Shown here: positions 49,361 to 62,133 of the stretch, in pieces | Numbering within the stretch: position 1 is the first letter of the stretch | How the letters are laid out: the number at the start of each line of letters is the position of its first letter | From: Isoperla grammatica | Taxonomy: Eukaryota > Arthropoda > Insecta > Plecoptera > Perlodidae | Assembly: GCA_945910005.1 (NCBI GenBank) | Contig: OX246741.1 | Location: 12,848,890-12,912,889, forward strand | Length of the DNA stretch: 64,000 nt | Direction: 5' to 3' | Notes under the pieces: generated by a model | Databases searched by the model: none | Told to the model about the DNA's origin: nothing | Seen by the model: the letters and a program-made list of their open reading frames with translations, nothing else | Translations under genes and position numbers: made by a program

Positions 49361-50693
49361 AAATAAAAGGGATATAATGTATTCCCTGAACTAATATATT
49401 CGTGATACAAACTAACAGATGAAATTCTACGTATCGGAATACCTGAATTGCCGGAAGACTTCAATATAACGTGTTAGAATGCTATATAACAAATACATGT
49501 GACATAACTACAACATTTTTAACAGGGTGTACCCTTGTAATCTAATTCTTTAATCTAAATAAACCTGAAATCATGTAGTGCTGACTAGCGTGTTGAAAAT
49601 TGCAATTCTCAGTAAGTAGAAAGTCTTCGCCCACAGAATTATCCCCCAACCCCCCTTCCACGCACTCGCTGGCCTCTACATTCCAGTTTTGGAAAGGTGT
49701 GAGTTCTCCACAAGCCCCCTCATTTGCATTGATCCTCTTACCTCCCTAACTTAGTAGGTACTGCAGGTTTGCTAACCTAAAATAAGCACTGTAGACACGA
49801 TATAATCTTCGCGTGATTTGCTCCAGTGGGAGTGGAAGCCACGTATTACATTGTAAAACCATCTTTCTTAGCTTAGAAAGGTTAAAATATTTTAAGAAGA
49901 ACCTACGTAAAATTGCAAGTATAACGTCTGAAGGTAAAATAGTCTACTTGTACGGACAAATCTCTACTCCCGACAGCAAAAGACGCATTTCTATGTTTCG
50001 AAAAATATATAATTTTCTAAATGCAACCACCAGACTTCTTGAAGACTCTTGAAATCTCTTAGACAAAAATTTAATCTTGAAGACTCTTTCCATAACTTAA
50101 AATACCAACTTTGACATAAATTAAACATATAACAAAATATAAATTAAAACTTTAAATAACATGTAGTTTCTAGAATTGTGCATTATGAGCTACAATTATT
50201 AAATTTCGCCTTCGCGGTACGTGGTTGTATTTATGTTATAAAGTCTTAACTGGAAGCTTTATAGCGCACCCTATATTATAATCAACGGTATCAAAAGCTC
50301 TACCACGACTTCAGACATTTACTTAAACTTTGATTGTTTGAATACCCCACCCCCCGAAATCTCTAACTGTTATACAATTGTCAATCCAAATATACAGTCC
50401 TAGCTGATAACATGCAGTGGTCAACTGGTCACCCACAACATCTGGCCCTGACCAGAACTCTCTGCCTTAATGTTAACACGCCACCATCCCGACCACCCTT
50501 CAAACAATTCCCTCCGAAATAGCGCTCGGCAATGTTTTGAAACAGCAGTTTCAGATTGCTACTGTTCTTCTAGTTTTCTCGACTTCCTTCAGTAATAATG
50601 AACCCTCACTCCCTCCCACCCATTCATCTAATGAAGAATAGAGGGAACTAGCTGGCGAATAGTGGCCCATTCAAAACTCCCTTCTAACCCCAG
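49361..50693 (+). other. Spacer, possibly the last intron of the gene ending at 50863
   Basis: If the exon at 50694 is real, this DNA would be its upstream intron. It ends in a pyrimidine-rich CTCCCTTCTAACCCCAG with a branch-point-like CTAAC. A possible donor GTGTGAGT follows TTTTGGAAAG near 49697, but I cannot define an exon there. Confidence 0.25.
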
Positions 50694-50863
50694 TAAAGCC
50701 AAACGACCGGGGACGAAAAAGCACCGACTTGGGTCGAACAGTAACGCTTGATCCTGACATGATCTTGGATCGCAACAGCAACGTCATCTGCCAGGACTCA
50801 CTCGGGTCAATCCTAAGGATCTCACACTTTGCCGACGAAACGGACTTCCTCAAACGTCTGTGA
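50694..50863 (+). CDS. Candidate terminal coding exon of an unidentified host gene
   Basis: After the acceptor ...CTTCTAACCCCAG (G at 50693), one plus-strand frame stays open for 56 codons to TGA at 50861-50863. The frame enters in phase 1: its first codon uses one base from the previous exon. Residues include GRKSTDLGRTVTLDPDMILD, then RNSNVICQDSLGSILRISHF, and the end DETDFLKRL. Composition and codon use are clearly protein-like, and GC-richer third positions contrast with the AT-rich 3' DNA that follows. There is no ATG at the start, as expected for a last exon. I do not recognise the family. The overlapping minus-strand frame (50671-50868) is read as a shadow. Confidence 0.5.
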
Positions 50864-53800
50864 TACAATTATTTTTATATTTTATTTAAGGATACAATAT
50901 ATTTTTGTATTTGTATACGTTTCTTTTGTTTGTTAATCAATGGATACTAGTAAAAATAATAACAAAATATTAGTATTCATAATTATGATATGTACAAATT
51001 TATATCATCTTACAAATCTGTCCATGGTTTGTCTACTCTTTATTCTTTCATATTAAAATATTATTTAAGAAGTTAGCGAGTAGGCCGACAATACCTTGAG
51101 TTGGATGGCATTTAAATTCAAATCAAACATTCGGGGAGTGATACAATAAGCGAGTACCGGTCGATACAAATATTTATTATACTATTTGTCACTCTCAATG
51201 TATTACTGAAGCTTAGTCAAACTCACAGAGTGTAAACAATAGTACTAACTACATCTGCAATGATATTGAAAGATCACTAACAAGATGACCGTAATAATAA
51301 ATATACAAACGTTTGTGTTGATATAGTAAAAATCTTCATATCAAACTTTTGTACCTAACAATGAGTTTTGATTAGCTTAACATTTTCAATATTACAAATG
51401 GCACATTTCCAACAATGAATACAAATTTTGTACAGTGGGTTATTAAATTTCTAAATAATATACTTTCAAAGTTGACAACTCTTGTATTCATTACTTTTCA
51501 CATTATCGTCCGCCATGCTTAGAGAGAAAATACGTGCTTCTAATTTTATACTCCCAGCAACAACCGACTGAACGATGAATTGAGTCAAACTTTGGTCATC
51601 TAATTATGACGTCACTTCTGATTATTAGTGGAATAGTTGGACAAATTCGGATGATTGAGATATGGTGTAAGTAAACACTTCCAAAATATTGTCGTGAACT
51701 TGTGTTGTGCTGAATAAAGGTTTAATTTGATATCTTCAACGTTCAGCGATGAGGAAGGGTAATAGTTTCAACTTTTACTTCGCCTTTTAATTAATTTCTA
51801 GTTTCTTATTTTTTTTCGAAATGCTTCTAAAAAACAACTTAACAGAACCCGTTGGAACATTCCCGACGCAATATCGTTCCTTGAAAGAATCAAGTACGAA
51901 AACGCAATACGCGTTACTTCTTTTGTCTATTCGTTGTGAAATAGATATTGGAAACATTATTGCTGTAAGTATTTGTTGCAGCCGCATTCTACAACCTACA
52001 CTGTTTGCAAAGTTATACGTTTTCCATTTTATATTGAACTCAAACACACAAAGAACACATTTCCTCTAACTTGATATATTTGAGTAAAAAATAATTTTCG
52101 TTTTATTGTAAACCATGTGTTCTGTGTCTGCGTCTGTTACCTCTCACGTTTGCTCGCAGTGAAAAACACATGAAGCTCTATTCACCCAATGTTATTGTTG
52201 CAGACATGTATACATGCTGAATACGAACTACCAATTACGGTTTGGAAATAGGTTAAGAAGATACCTTCCAAGCTTATTACGTACGTGCATTTCACATTCA
52301 TAAATAAGACTTTACGTGACAACAGCGCAGTTACTTTGTCCCTATGTTAGTTAATTAGATAGAATTAAATTCGCGACATTTAATTTATTTTTAACTTTTA
52401 CGAATTTTCATAATTAATGAACATCTAAATAATCGGGTAAAACAAATTTAATTTGTATTGAAGGTCGGTAAATGATTGATAATTTAAATAATACATTATA
52501 AATCAATTTAATATATTATATTACAATTTGAATGCACATCAATACCTGTCAACATATGTGTTTCTAGCTTGCGTATGAATTACGGAGAATAGCTAAATAA
52601 TGTGTAGTTAATTTGGAACGGATGATAGTATATATATATATATTACCCTGGTTTGATTAACAATTCACTCATCTTTTTGACAATTGCTATAATTTATATT
52701 TTACATGAACTGTCAATAGCTTCAAACCTGTGTATAATCTTATATATTTAAACAATAAATGAAGATACAACATTGAACTTTACCAGATGTCACAAGAAAT
52801 AACTAATTACTTTACGTAATTGATCCAAACAATCTTAATTTTAACAGTGCATCAAAATAAAGTTAAAATATGAAAAATGAATATTTGAAAATAACGCCTT
52901 CAGAAAAATCATGTGACGGTAGAAGTTATGGCCGACTAATCTCTTTGCTTCATCTTATTCACATTTGCAAACTTCGTGACATACGCATTTTTATATTTGT
53001 ACTAAATAAGTCTTCAACAATGAAACAAATAAATCGCGGTTCGATTGAAATTATTGTTTTTAATGTGTGACTGGTGGCGCAGCCTCAACGCAGAACTAAC
53101 AAAGCTTCCAAACGAGAGCAATAGATAATGTTCATAAATGCTACAGGCTATCAGCGATACCGAATGTAGGTTCAATCTGTCAAATGTAATGAAAAAAAGT
53201 GTAGATTGAGATATTCTTTTGTGCATTACTTTTGATTTATGAAAACTGGCTTTAAAACCAGATTTAGTTTGACAATAGGGACATTAATGCTTTATGAAGA
53301 AGAAACGAGAGAATAAAATATTTAAAATAACCTCTAGTTGTGTTAAAATATGATACAATGAAATCTGGTCGTTTATATATCGTCGTATTTTTTTTTATCA
53401 TATCGTGCTGCAACTTCATCACAAAACTCAAAACTACTAAACAAACTTATAAACAAAGTACTACGAAAACTAAGAAAAAACTTCTTAAATGTATTAGGCC
53501 TATACTCTTGAGTTTAATTACTTGTAATAAGATATTGAATTACAATGGAGTGAAGTTAGAACAGCGTTCACTTAATTCCCGGGAAATACCTTGTAGAGCA
53601 GTAGTAGCATTAGCAGCAATCGAACCAGTGAACTCTTGGATCCCAGTTAAGCTCGATAGCGCTCCATACACATTGGACTAGAATGAAACAGTTGTCTTAT
53701 ATTTTCAATTTCCAGGTCATTTATAATCAAGTGTCGTGATCGCAATCATTGGATCATACAGGCGTTACAATTCGTTGGAATCATGCACGTTCATTACAGG

Positions 53801-55266
53801 TATGACGATTTCAGACACAGTTTATACTCAATGACAACAGAAAGAGAACTCTCTAAACTCTTCTAAGCTAGACGTCTAGTTTCTGGCGGCTACTTCGTGG
53901 CCTCTTCTTCTTTTTTTCTGTGCCTGGCCACAGTTGGTCGTAACGCTTACAATAGTAATACTGACATGAATAGGGTGGCTCATACCACGAGACAATAATA
54001 TAGACCGTCAATCAGTTTTCATGTCAGTTGTGTGAGGTTTATATTTCTAGTGTTATGCGTATGCTATATATTTATTTGCTATTTTTTCACTAAATTTAAT
54101 TTACAAATACGATGCAAAAAGTCGGACAGTTTTGACAAGATAGAACTGTGTCCCGATTGAGAATAATTGTTGTTTTTATTTTATGGTGCTTTATGTATCT
54201 GTACCATTTTATGTGCACGTAATAGAAAATAAAACATAAATAAATGTGATTATAAAAAAAGAAATAAGAAATTTCATATGGTGCTAGAACTCGGAGAAAG
54301 ATTTACCCAGACACCTTTCGAAAAGAACTTTTGATTAATGCTTCTCAGACTTTACACTTGGCTTTTCTCATCTCATTCTTGCATTTGGCTTTGTGTGGGA
54401 ATGCATGCAATAATGTTGAGTACTACTTGCATCTCTTTCTGGAACCGATTCCTTTCCTTGCATAGATGGAATATCTTTGAAGACATTTTAAACGTCGCAA
54501 AATTCAAAATCAATTCTATGAAAAATTGTAGGTGTTTGTACTCTGGAAAAAGCACTATTTACGGGAAAATTGAAATAGCAAAGAAATGAAGTTACCTTTG
54601 TTAATGAAAAGGAAAATGTATGATTGGGGTAGTAGACCTACTACCGTACAAAATATTAACCAGGTTAATACTCTAAGTTTAGTTACTGAGTGGGTAGACT
54701 CTAAATGTGAATTTTTTTATTTTTTTATTTATTCATACGATTATATTTTCAGCGGTAAGTCTCGTGAAGCTACGCCATTTTAAAATGCAAATGCTCATAT
54801 CTGATCACGCACACTATCTCGCTTTTGGGAACACCATTAAAGATGTAATGTCTCCAAGTCACTTCCAACGAAACGTAGGAACACGGGAATATTTTAAGAG
54901 TGTCACATTGTGAAAGAAAAGTATACATTGAAAATAATGATGCAAACAGTCTTACTAAAACACATCCTTCTTCCTGACGTTCCGTCGAATAGCGAGTCGA
55001 GAGCAGGGAAAGAAAATACACGTTTTGATGGGGGCACTCTATCAAAATGTTTTGCGATCAATAAAAATGTGTAGACGAATACTCAACCTTAAAAAATCTC
55101 AAGCCAACTCTTTCTTTTCTATATTCTAAAACCGGGGATTTGGGTACGCAAACTATTTTCAGTTCTATTCATTGTGATGATGAAACACTTGTTAGAGTAA
55201 ACTACTCGACAATACTCCAACCCAAGGTATAAATACCAACCCATGGTTCTCTAAATATCTCAATAT
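50864..55266. other. Long spacer, beginning with a possible 3' UTR
   Basis: The first hundreds of bases are AT-rich and could be the 3' UTR of the exon above; a plain AATAAA occurs only much later, near 51712. The rest shows no recognisable gene. Near 54190-54265 an AAAATAAAACATAAATAAATG run may be a retrotransposon tail. Confidence 0.35.
53595..53685 (-). mobile_element. Weak tRNA-like SINE relic
   Basis: On the minus strand GGTTCGATTGC resembles a B box and the preceding TAGTCCAATGTGTATGG a degraded A box. No tRNA fold is preserved. Confidence 0.2.
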
Positions 55267-55335
55267 CCGTCTGGTCCCGGGGTAGAATAGTTCAGGATGA
55301 CTCTGCTCGTCATAAGAGGCGACAAAAGGAGACCC
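55267..55335. repeat. Conserved-looking GTCATAAGAGGCGACAAAAG segment
   Basis: The segment with GTCCCGGGGTAGAATAG, CTGCTCGTCATAAGAGGCGA and AAAAGGAGACC resembles a phrase I associate with repeated sequences in invertebrate genomes. This is recall, not proof, and only one copy is in the window. Confidence 0.2.
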
Positions 55336-55984
55336 TGTCCCTCTCCACCCACAGTCACCTAAAAATTTCTCCTCCCACTTGGCCCTGCCCTTATTTGATG
55401 AACTCTGTTGATGAACTCGCTTGGACTGCTAGCGGCGATTTACTAGACCGTTCTTAACCACAACTTGCTGGATGCGTCTATCAGCGATTAGATTAACCCA
55501 CCCAGCAGGCTGTGACTTGAATAGACACTGCGCTAATGCAAGATATATCATAGAGTGTCTGGTGACAGCCAGGCTTAGCGGCTTGACTTGGTAGCCTAGC
55601 CTACTTGACGAAGAAGTTCACTCACTGCCTCCAGCATGGCCGAATTATCATTTCCCCTTCCGACATTCTAAGCCTTTATTATACGAAGTTTAATTGAGCA
55701 AAGATAAAAATTAAATATTTGATTACTACATTTTGTTCTAAATTTGATACAATCGTAGACCTATACAATGTGCAACAATATTGAGGAAGTATATTGACGA
55801 GAAAGGAAGGAGGAGAATATTGAGGAATAATCTAACACAGTTCTGCTAATCACGAAACGTTTAGTGCTGCTATTATATTTTCGCCATCTTCGAAGTTCCT
55901 GCCGCCATTGCAACCATTCATGAACACACTGCCTTCTCGAATAAAATTCGTAATTTCAATCATTTTGCCAGGTTATATTGAGGC
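55336..55984. other. Spacer, partly GC-richer
   Basis: No gene recognised. Confidence 0.35.
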
Positions 55985-56048
55985 ACATCCTTCTTGAACA
56001 GTTCAATCCCAGGTTCTTTTGCGGACTGAACTGTCGAGAAGGCTGTAC
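55985..56048. mobile_element. 64-bp hairpin element with 8-bp direct repeats
   Basis: ACATCCTTCTTGAACAGTTC at the left pairs with GGACTGAACTGTCGAGAAGG at the right with few mismatches. ATTGAGGC lies directly on both sides (55977-55984 and 56049-56056). The structure parallels 3644-3726: a minimal hairpin with an 8-bp duplication, as left by hAT-type insertion. The two are not similar in sequence. Confidence 0.5.
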
Positions 56049-56056
56049 ATTGAGGC

Positions 56057-57173
56057 CCCCTAAACTGCGCGTAAAATTGCCTACCTCACCATTGATGATT
56101 TAACAATAAAACAATTTAGAGATATATTCGTCCTCATAAAATATCATTTTCTTGCCACAAGATGTTATATCTATTCTAATTTGAATGGTCAATAGAAACT
56201 GTTCGTAAATAATCCACTGAACACCATAACCTTATGTTTCATGAGTACTGCCATCTTTTGCTAACCAGACTCGCCGACTGACAATGTTTGTTGTTGTCAA
56301 GCCAACCCACCAGGTTCGCTGCAAAGCTATCTCGCCACAAGTTTCCTGTATTACAAAACGAAGCTTATATTTGATTCGAATATTTTCGTTTCGCGCGCTA
56401 CGTTACTAAAACACCGCCTTCTATAAACGTACTGCGTGTCCGTGGCCTATGAAACAAAACAAGGCAGTGGTATAGTAACGCGAGGCGCTTATATGGAAAC
56501 ATATCAATCTTTACATAGTAACGAGAAGAAAATACAAATACTCGAGCAAACAATAAACATTGTATCGAGCAAGTGATAAATACGTAAAAGATCTTTCTTC
56601 AAGGCGGAAAACCGATTTAGATAACCCATTTCGTTCTAGCATGAGCGAAGCAGTCGCGAACAGAAGTATCAATAATGGCGGATAAAGAACAGTATTCGGT
56701 TCCCAAGATGTTGCGAATACTCTGCTAGACGGGAATAAAGGCTCGTTCACAGAAACACACACGCAATACAAAGAAACTTGCACACGTAGATAATAAGTAT
56801 GCATTTGTGAGACAAGTAAGTATAGTGGTACAACTTAGAAAACGTGAGTTATTAGTATTATTTATTTATATTATTTGCATAACAGAATACAAAATTGCAC
56901 TAGTGGGATTTGATACACAGTTTAAACTGAGAATTCAAACACATACAAAATTAAGTGATGGACACAATAAACAGAATAAAATTAACAACTTCGAAAACGA
57001 TGCTAGAAATAGCATGTAAAAATAACCTTACCAAATTGCATGTGTAAAGATAGAGAAAAATAGTTAGCATCAACACACTCCATCTCGCTGCATTAGAAAA
57101 GCGACCATGCTCGGAACCTTGATTCTCAGTTATGATTTAAATGATGCAAGAGAGTGCATTGTCGCATATAAGA
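56057..57173. other. Spacer
   Basis: No gene recognised. Confidence 0.4.
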
Positions 57174-57400
57174 CTCGGCACCTCCACCAAGTGCACGACA
57201 TTACCAACCTTGCAAACACAACACTTTTTTTTACCAATCTCAACAAACACTTGCAAACCTGTACAAACCCGGCACCTCCACCAAATCACGTTATACTACC
57301 AACCTAATACGAAACTTGTATTGCCAACCTCAGCAAATGTTTACCAACATAGCAAATTACACACATAGCTACCCACGCGGCACCACCACGAAATGCTAAA
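57174..57400. repeat. Degenerate minisatellite, unit about 95-110 bp
   Basis: CGGCACCTCCACCAA recurs near 57178 and 57272 and as CGGCACCACCACGAAA near 57380. Each is followed by variants of ACCAACCT and CAACAAACAC. Copies are much decayed. Confidence 0.5.
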
Positions 57401-59388
57401 ATTGTCGTGGCAAACACCAGATCCATCACACACACATAGTTACGTTACCACTTGTCCAATACCCGACCAACGTTTTGAGCGTTTCTCGTATGTAACCACA
57501 ATTGCGACTGTTCGACCGTAAGCAAGACCGCAACACAAATTGAACCGGTGTGCGATGGATAATCATTGCACTAGTGATGATTATTTGCTTATGCTGAAGT
57601 TGTGGTAATGTGTCCACGTAATAATATTGATCAGTACGGAAGAGGAACCTGGATACTGTTGTAATACGTTAAAACGTGTTGAATTGACATTGCCGATTTT
57701 GTGTGGCCGTGGTCAAATAAATATATATATATATCCATGTCTTGGGCTAATGTCTTCGTTGCCGGCTAGCCAGGCCTGACACAACCACCTCCTCAACCTC
57801 CATACAAGACTGTTTTACACAAATTATTGTTTACCTCGTTGACGGCTTAAAATGATCATCAGTATCATGACATCAAAACAACTCAAATGTCTAAAGTAAA
57901 TAATAAAATCAGCTCTTACCACAAATTTATCACTGGACTTCCTGCACAGAAAGCAACAATATACTTAAAAGACCAGTAAACAATACAAAATTAATATATC
58001 AATCTAATTAATAAAATTAATAAAATAAAATTGCTTTAAAATTAATTAATTAATTATTTTTTTTTTTTTTATTAAATTAACATTAATTAATGAGTTCTTG
58101 GTAGATGGAATCATCACAACTGTAAAAGTAATATTGTATCGTTGACTATTATGTGTCAAGAACTGTAAGTAGTTATATTAAATGGTATTATTGTTAACGA
58201 AAGTTTCTTTGAACATTTCAACGTGTAAACGCGCCTCTTGTCTAGCACGTTATTTGATGTTGCAAAGAGTCTGTAAAGAAAGATGTCGTTACTACCTAAG
58301 GTTGCGCGGATGTGTTGTTTCAACGCATAGAGACATTTAACGCCATCTGGAGGGTTTAAGTTTAACCTTTACGGGGGAAGAACAGGAAGGAAAACGAAAC
58401 GTAATTTAATTTCAAACCGCCATAAAATTGTTTCTGTATCATCTGTTTCGAATGAAGCCATAAAAGACGCCAAAAGAGGATAAATTGTTCTTCTTCAATA
58501 AGAAACGCCCTTTGGCTTTTGTCAAATTAGTTTTTTTAATGCGTTTTTTTTTTTTTTTAACGGTGTTCTGGTAAATATTGCGAGGAAACAAAACTGAGAT
58601 CATCTTATGTTATCATGTATTTTTTTTTCTCCGTCACGTTTTTACACTATTTAAACCTTTGGGTGTAGTAGAGAAATGTTTTATACAAACGAAACTCCTC
58701 GGCAAAATTAATATACTTTACAACAGTTAACATTTATGGAAAACACAAGTTTTGAAATTATTTTTACTTGTATACTCCCGTTCCTTTAAATTTAACTCAA
58801 TAAAAAAAGAAAATTAGCGTTTAAAAGTTTTGACTTGGTTCGAAGTAAAAAGTACGCAAAGTGATAGCGAGATAGTCCCGAGTAAGGTTTGAATATGTCA
58901 AAAGACCGCGGAAATTATCAAGTTCATAGTATGGAGTACTCAAATTACGGACAATAATCTCGATTAAACAAAATACGTTATTTGTAAGGAGATTATATTG
59001 TATTGTTCAACTGCCATAACAGATACGCTACTCTAAGTTTATCTCTTTCATCGTCATTAAGTAAAAAAATAACAAAACCCTACCACTCAATTTAACGGTC
59101 AACGTATCAAAGTGGTGAATTATTGGTAAAGTTGGAAGTCACTGAGTTATATTTCATTTTCCCAGATGTGATTTAAAAAATAAAAAAAACTAAAGAACAG
59201 AAATATCAGAGACATTTTTAATATATACTTCAAATGTAAATAAACACTATTATTTTTTGGCATGAGAAGAGCACCGAAAAGCGAAATGTTGCACCTGAGA
59301 ACGAAATGCAATTAAAATCACTCTTCACTTCATTGGCAATGCATGGTTTTAGAAGCAGTTCATTAATATATACCACTCAATTAATAAA
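57401..59388. other. Spacer with TA and poly-T runs
   Basis: A short TA repeat (about 57718-57734) and poly-T runs (58057-58068, 58544-58558) are the only landmarks. Confidence 0.4.
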
Positions 59389-59403
59389 CCCCCCCCCCCC
59401 CCG
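59389..59403. repeat. Poly-C tract
   Basis: About 13 consecutive C, directly visible. A second poly-C run is at about 60637-60647. Confidence 0.85.
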
Positions 59404-61424
59404 CCCATTTTCCTTCTCTTCCCGCCTTCGGCTACGTCTTTTGATATCGCTTTGAGAACGAAACCTAGACCTTCTTGATTTAATTGGCGCCGCTCTGTTT
59501 CGTTACTCGGAGCAAATGACTCGTTCTCCTTATGACAACAAGCTACAAAATACGTCATTAGAGCTGCATTCACTTCTAAGAAGTGAGCTTAAAACATGAA
59601 AGCCAGAGACAGATACGCGCGATGAGTAGAAATTCGAAATAAATATTGGTAATTTTTAATAAAGTATTAAATTTAATTGGATACATTAATTATACACCTG
59701 TATTCACTTACAATATTTTGCACATGAATCTTGATGTAGAAATGAAACTAATTTACAAAACATGATTAAAACAACCTAATTATGTGTTAAAATGTTACTG
59801 ATAAAAAGGGGGGTTACCAAGAACTGTTGGGCACGGGAAAAAATACAATATCAATGTGTGCGTACATAGGTTGCCAAAGTGAGAATAAAAAATGATTATA
59901 TTAATAGGATTAGAACGAATAAAAAAGCACAGGGTTTGCAAAACATGTACACACAATTCTCCAGACCTGTTGTAAATCCAGACCAGATACAAAATGTATG
60001 TATTCTAATATTCCATTTAATCTGCACGTTTATTAACTTTTTTCTATAATGTACCAAAACACTAAATATCTGTATATTTAGGTTAAAACATTTAGAGTCA
60101 TTTTTATGGGTTTATTTATGGGTTTATTTATGTTTATTTTTATGGGTGTGTTGATGATAACGTGGATCGTAACAATACCTAATGAAACCATCAAACAAGA
60201 TCTATTCTTACGATTGCAACAAATATAAGTACCTTTTACATTTCTATTTAACACTTTTTTTTATTTATTTTAACTTTTACTGGAGCCCTAGTTGTTGTTG
60301 ATAAACAAGATCAGATTATTATGTGATTCTTTTCCACTACTCACACATTCATTTTGTCACGTATATTCCACATTTCCTTGTATGTTAAAAATAAAATAAC
60401 CCCCACATTTCTTGTTGAATATTTCCATTGAATAGGAAACGTCTTAGTGCGAAACGCATGAGGTGCGGGTGCGGGTGCGGGTCCAGTGATAAATGTGCGT
60501 GAGGTGGCAGGACTGGTATCCGCTGCGTTTGCAAAGCTAGACTGATCGCAATGACTTCATTTCGTAACCATCCATCACTTCTGACCAGTGGTCACGGCCA
60601 GACGGATCAAACCACCTTCCCCTTCCCCTACTCGCCCCCCCCCCCCACTCCTCCCTACAACCTACTTCGCTGCGTAGCTCACCGTCTCTCATAATGTAAA
60701 ATCCGCTTTTCCTGTCTACTATTTGAGCACCTTACCATCAAACAAGATCTATTTTTACGATTGCAGCAAATATTAACACCTTTTTAATTTCATGTAACAC
60801 ATTTACACAAAAAAAAAACAAAAAAAAACACATTGTACACAAAAACCAAATAAACCAGTTCATTGTATAATGTTATTAATGTATACATTTCATTTTTCTC
60901 AATAATAGAATGTATAATTCCACTGGTACGTTGGGATTTGATGGAAGTAATATTATTTCGCTGCTGTTTGTTCGCCACCTTGTGGAACACCCGATTTCAA
61001 TATATTAAGCAATTGCTTTTAAATTGTCTCAAAAGAAAATCAATACATGTCATCCTATAGAGAATTTAATGTTGTTTGTTATGGATGGTCTTTTATTTCA
61101 ATAAACATATCCATTTTGCATATGTTCTTAATAGGTGTGAAATGTGTCCAGCAACATCACATTACAATAGTAATTAAGGATATATGAAAACCGGAAATTT
61201 TAGTTGGAACACATTTAATTCAAATGGGAGAAACGTTAAAGATAACATATGAAATGAAATGTCACAATAGCTTTGGCCTAAAAGGACATGGGTTCTCACT
61301 AGTTCAAGACTGTCATTGCATTCGATCAAAATGTCTCATTTACGTGTTTTGTGTATTAGCTTACGTGATCTACAGCCTGTTTTTTGTAGTGGGCGATACA
61401 ATGGTGGTTTAAGTTCCTTTGCGA
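59404..61424. other. Spacer with a short GTGCGG repeat
   Basis: Three GTGCGG units at about 60464-60481 and poly-C near 60640. No gene recognised. AAACAAGATCTATT occurs near both 60195 and 60741, each followed by ACGATTGCA-CAAATAT, so a decayed direct duplication about 545 bp apart is present. Confidence 0.35.
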
Positions 61425-61457
61425 CGACCTGACTTGCTTCTCGCAAGTTAGGTCGTT
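61425..61457. repeat. Strong 14-bp hairpin
   Basis: ACGACCTGACTTGC pairs with GCAAGTTAGGTCGT (one mismatch) around a five-base loop. The adjoining TAGACCTTGCAC is identical to 12 bases at the right end of the hairpin element at 3644-3726, which may mean a family relation. Confidence 0.6.
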
Positions 61458-61825
61458 AGACCTTGCACCAGTATATACAAATAAATGTTAGTCAAATTCC
61501 AATATACATATGACCTGTAAGGTAATGGAATAAACTATTTTGGTATATTTGGTCGATGATTCTGTGAGTGTATTGTGGCCCTACCGCACAACATCTGAGC
61601 AAACATCGCGTGCCCATATGTTGTGAGCTAAGCTTCGCCCGTCAGAGCAACACTACCTTCATCACCCATTTAGCCCACGTTCAAGATCAGAGGGGCTTAC
61701 TTACCTTCTTCAGTGCATGGTCGTAATGTGCTGAAGTCAACCCCCCCTTCCCCTCTCTTCCACCCTTAAACACGCTGGCTTAGTATGTCGACAAGTACCT
61801 AGTAGAACCCTATATTACCATAACC
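61458..61825. other. Spacer with a consensus splice donor on the minus strand
   Basis: Read on the minus strand, CATGCACTGAAGAAG is followed by GTAAGTAAG (61704 down to 61696), an excellent donor match. No matching exon start is recognised upstream of it, so it is noted but not called a gene. Confidence 0.25.
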
Positions 61826-62098
61826 GATAGAGGTGGCCCAGCGGTAAGACGCAGGACTCTATTTCGGGAGGTCGCCGGTTCGATTCCGGCCACCGGCAGT
61901 CCTGACTGAAGGTTTTTCCTGGGTTTTCCTCTGTCGTAAAGGCGAATGCTGGTATTGAGTCCTACTAAAAGCGCTCGGACATTCCTTCCCAGCTATCCAA
62001 ACACCCTAATATACCTAGTTAGTCACCTGAAGAGGGGCACATAGGGTAAAGCTGGTGTGCACCCTACAACAGGGATTCCTACAAAAAATTATTAAAGT
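61826..62098 (+). mobile_element. tRNA-derived SINE, copy 2 (full-length)
   Basis: The tRNA-like head carries an A box TGGCCCAGCGG (about 61833-61843) and a perfect B box GGTTCGATTCC (61877-61887), which form the internal RNA polymerase III promoter. The body then runs through CCTGGGTTTTCCTCTGTCG and CCTAATATACCTAGTTAG to a TTATTAAAG-type tail. It is the same family as 27127-27398 but better preserved. An intact tRNA gene is excluded because the head flows into the shared body rather than ending after an acceptor stem. Confidence 0.85.
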
Positions 62099-62133
62099 TA
62101 TTACCATATAACTTGTAGCCTTCATTTTGTAAA

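Noticed and set aside
50671..50868. 65-codon minus-strand frame
   Set aside because: It overlaps the plus-strand frame at 50694-50863, which has a splice acceptor, a stop and better protein-like composition.
61826..61900. Functional tRNA gene
   Set aside because: The tRNA-like head runs straight into a body shared with 27127-27398, so it is a SINE.
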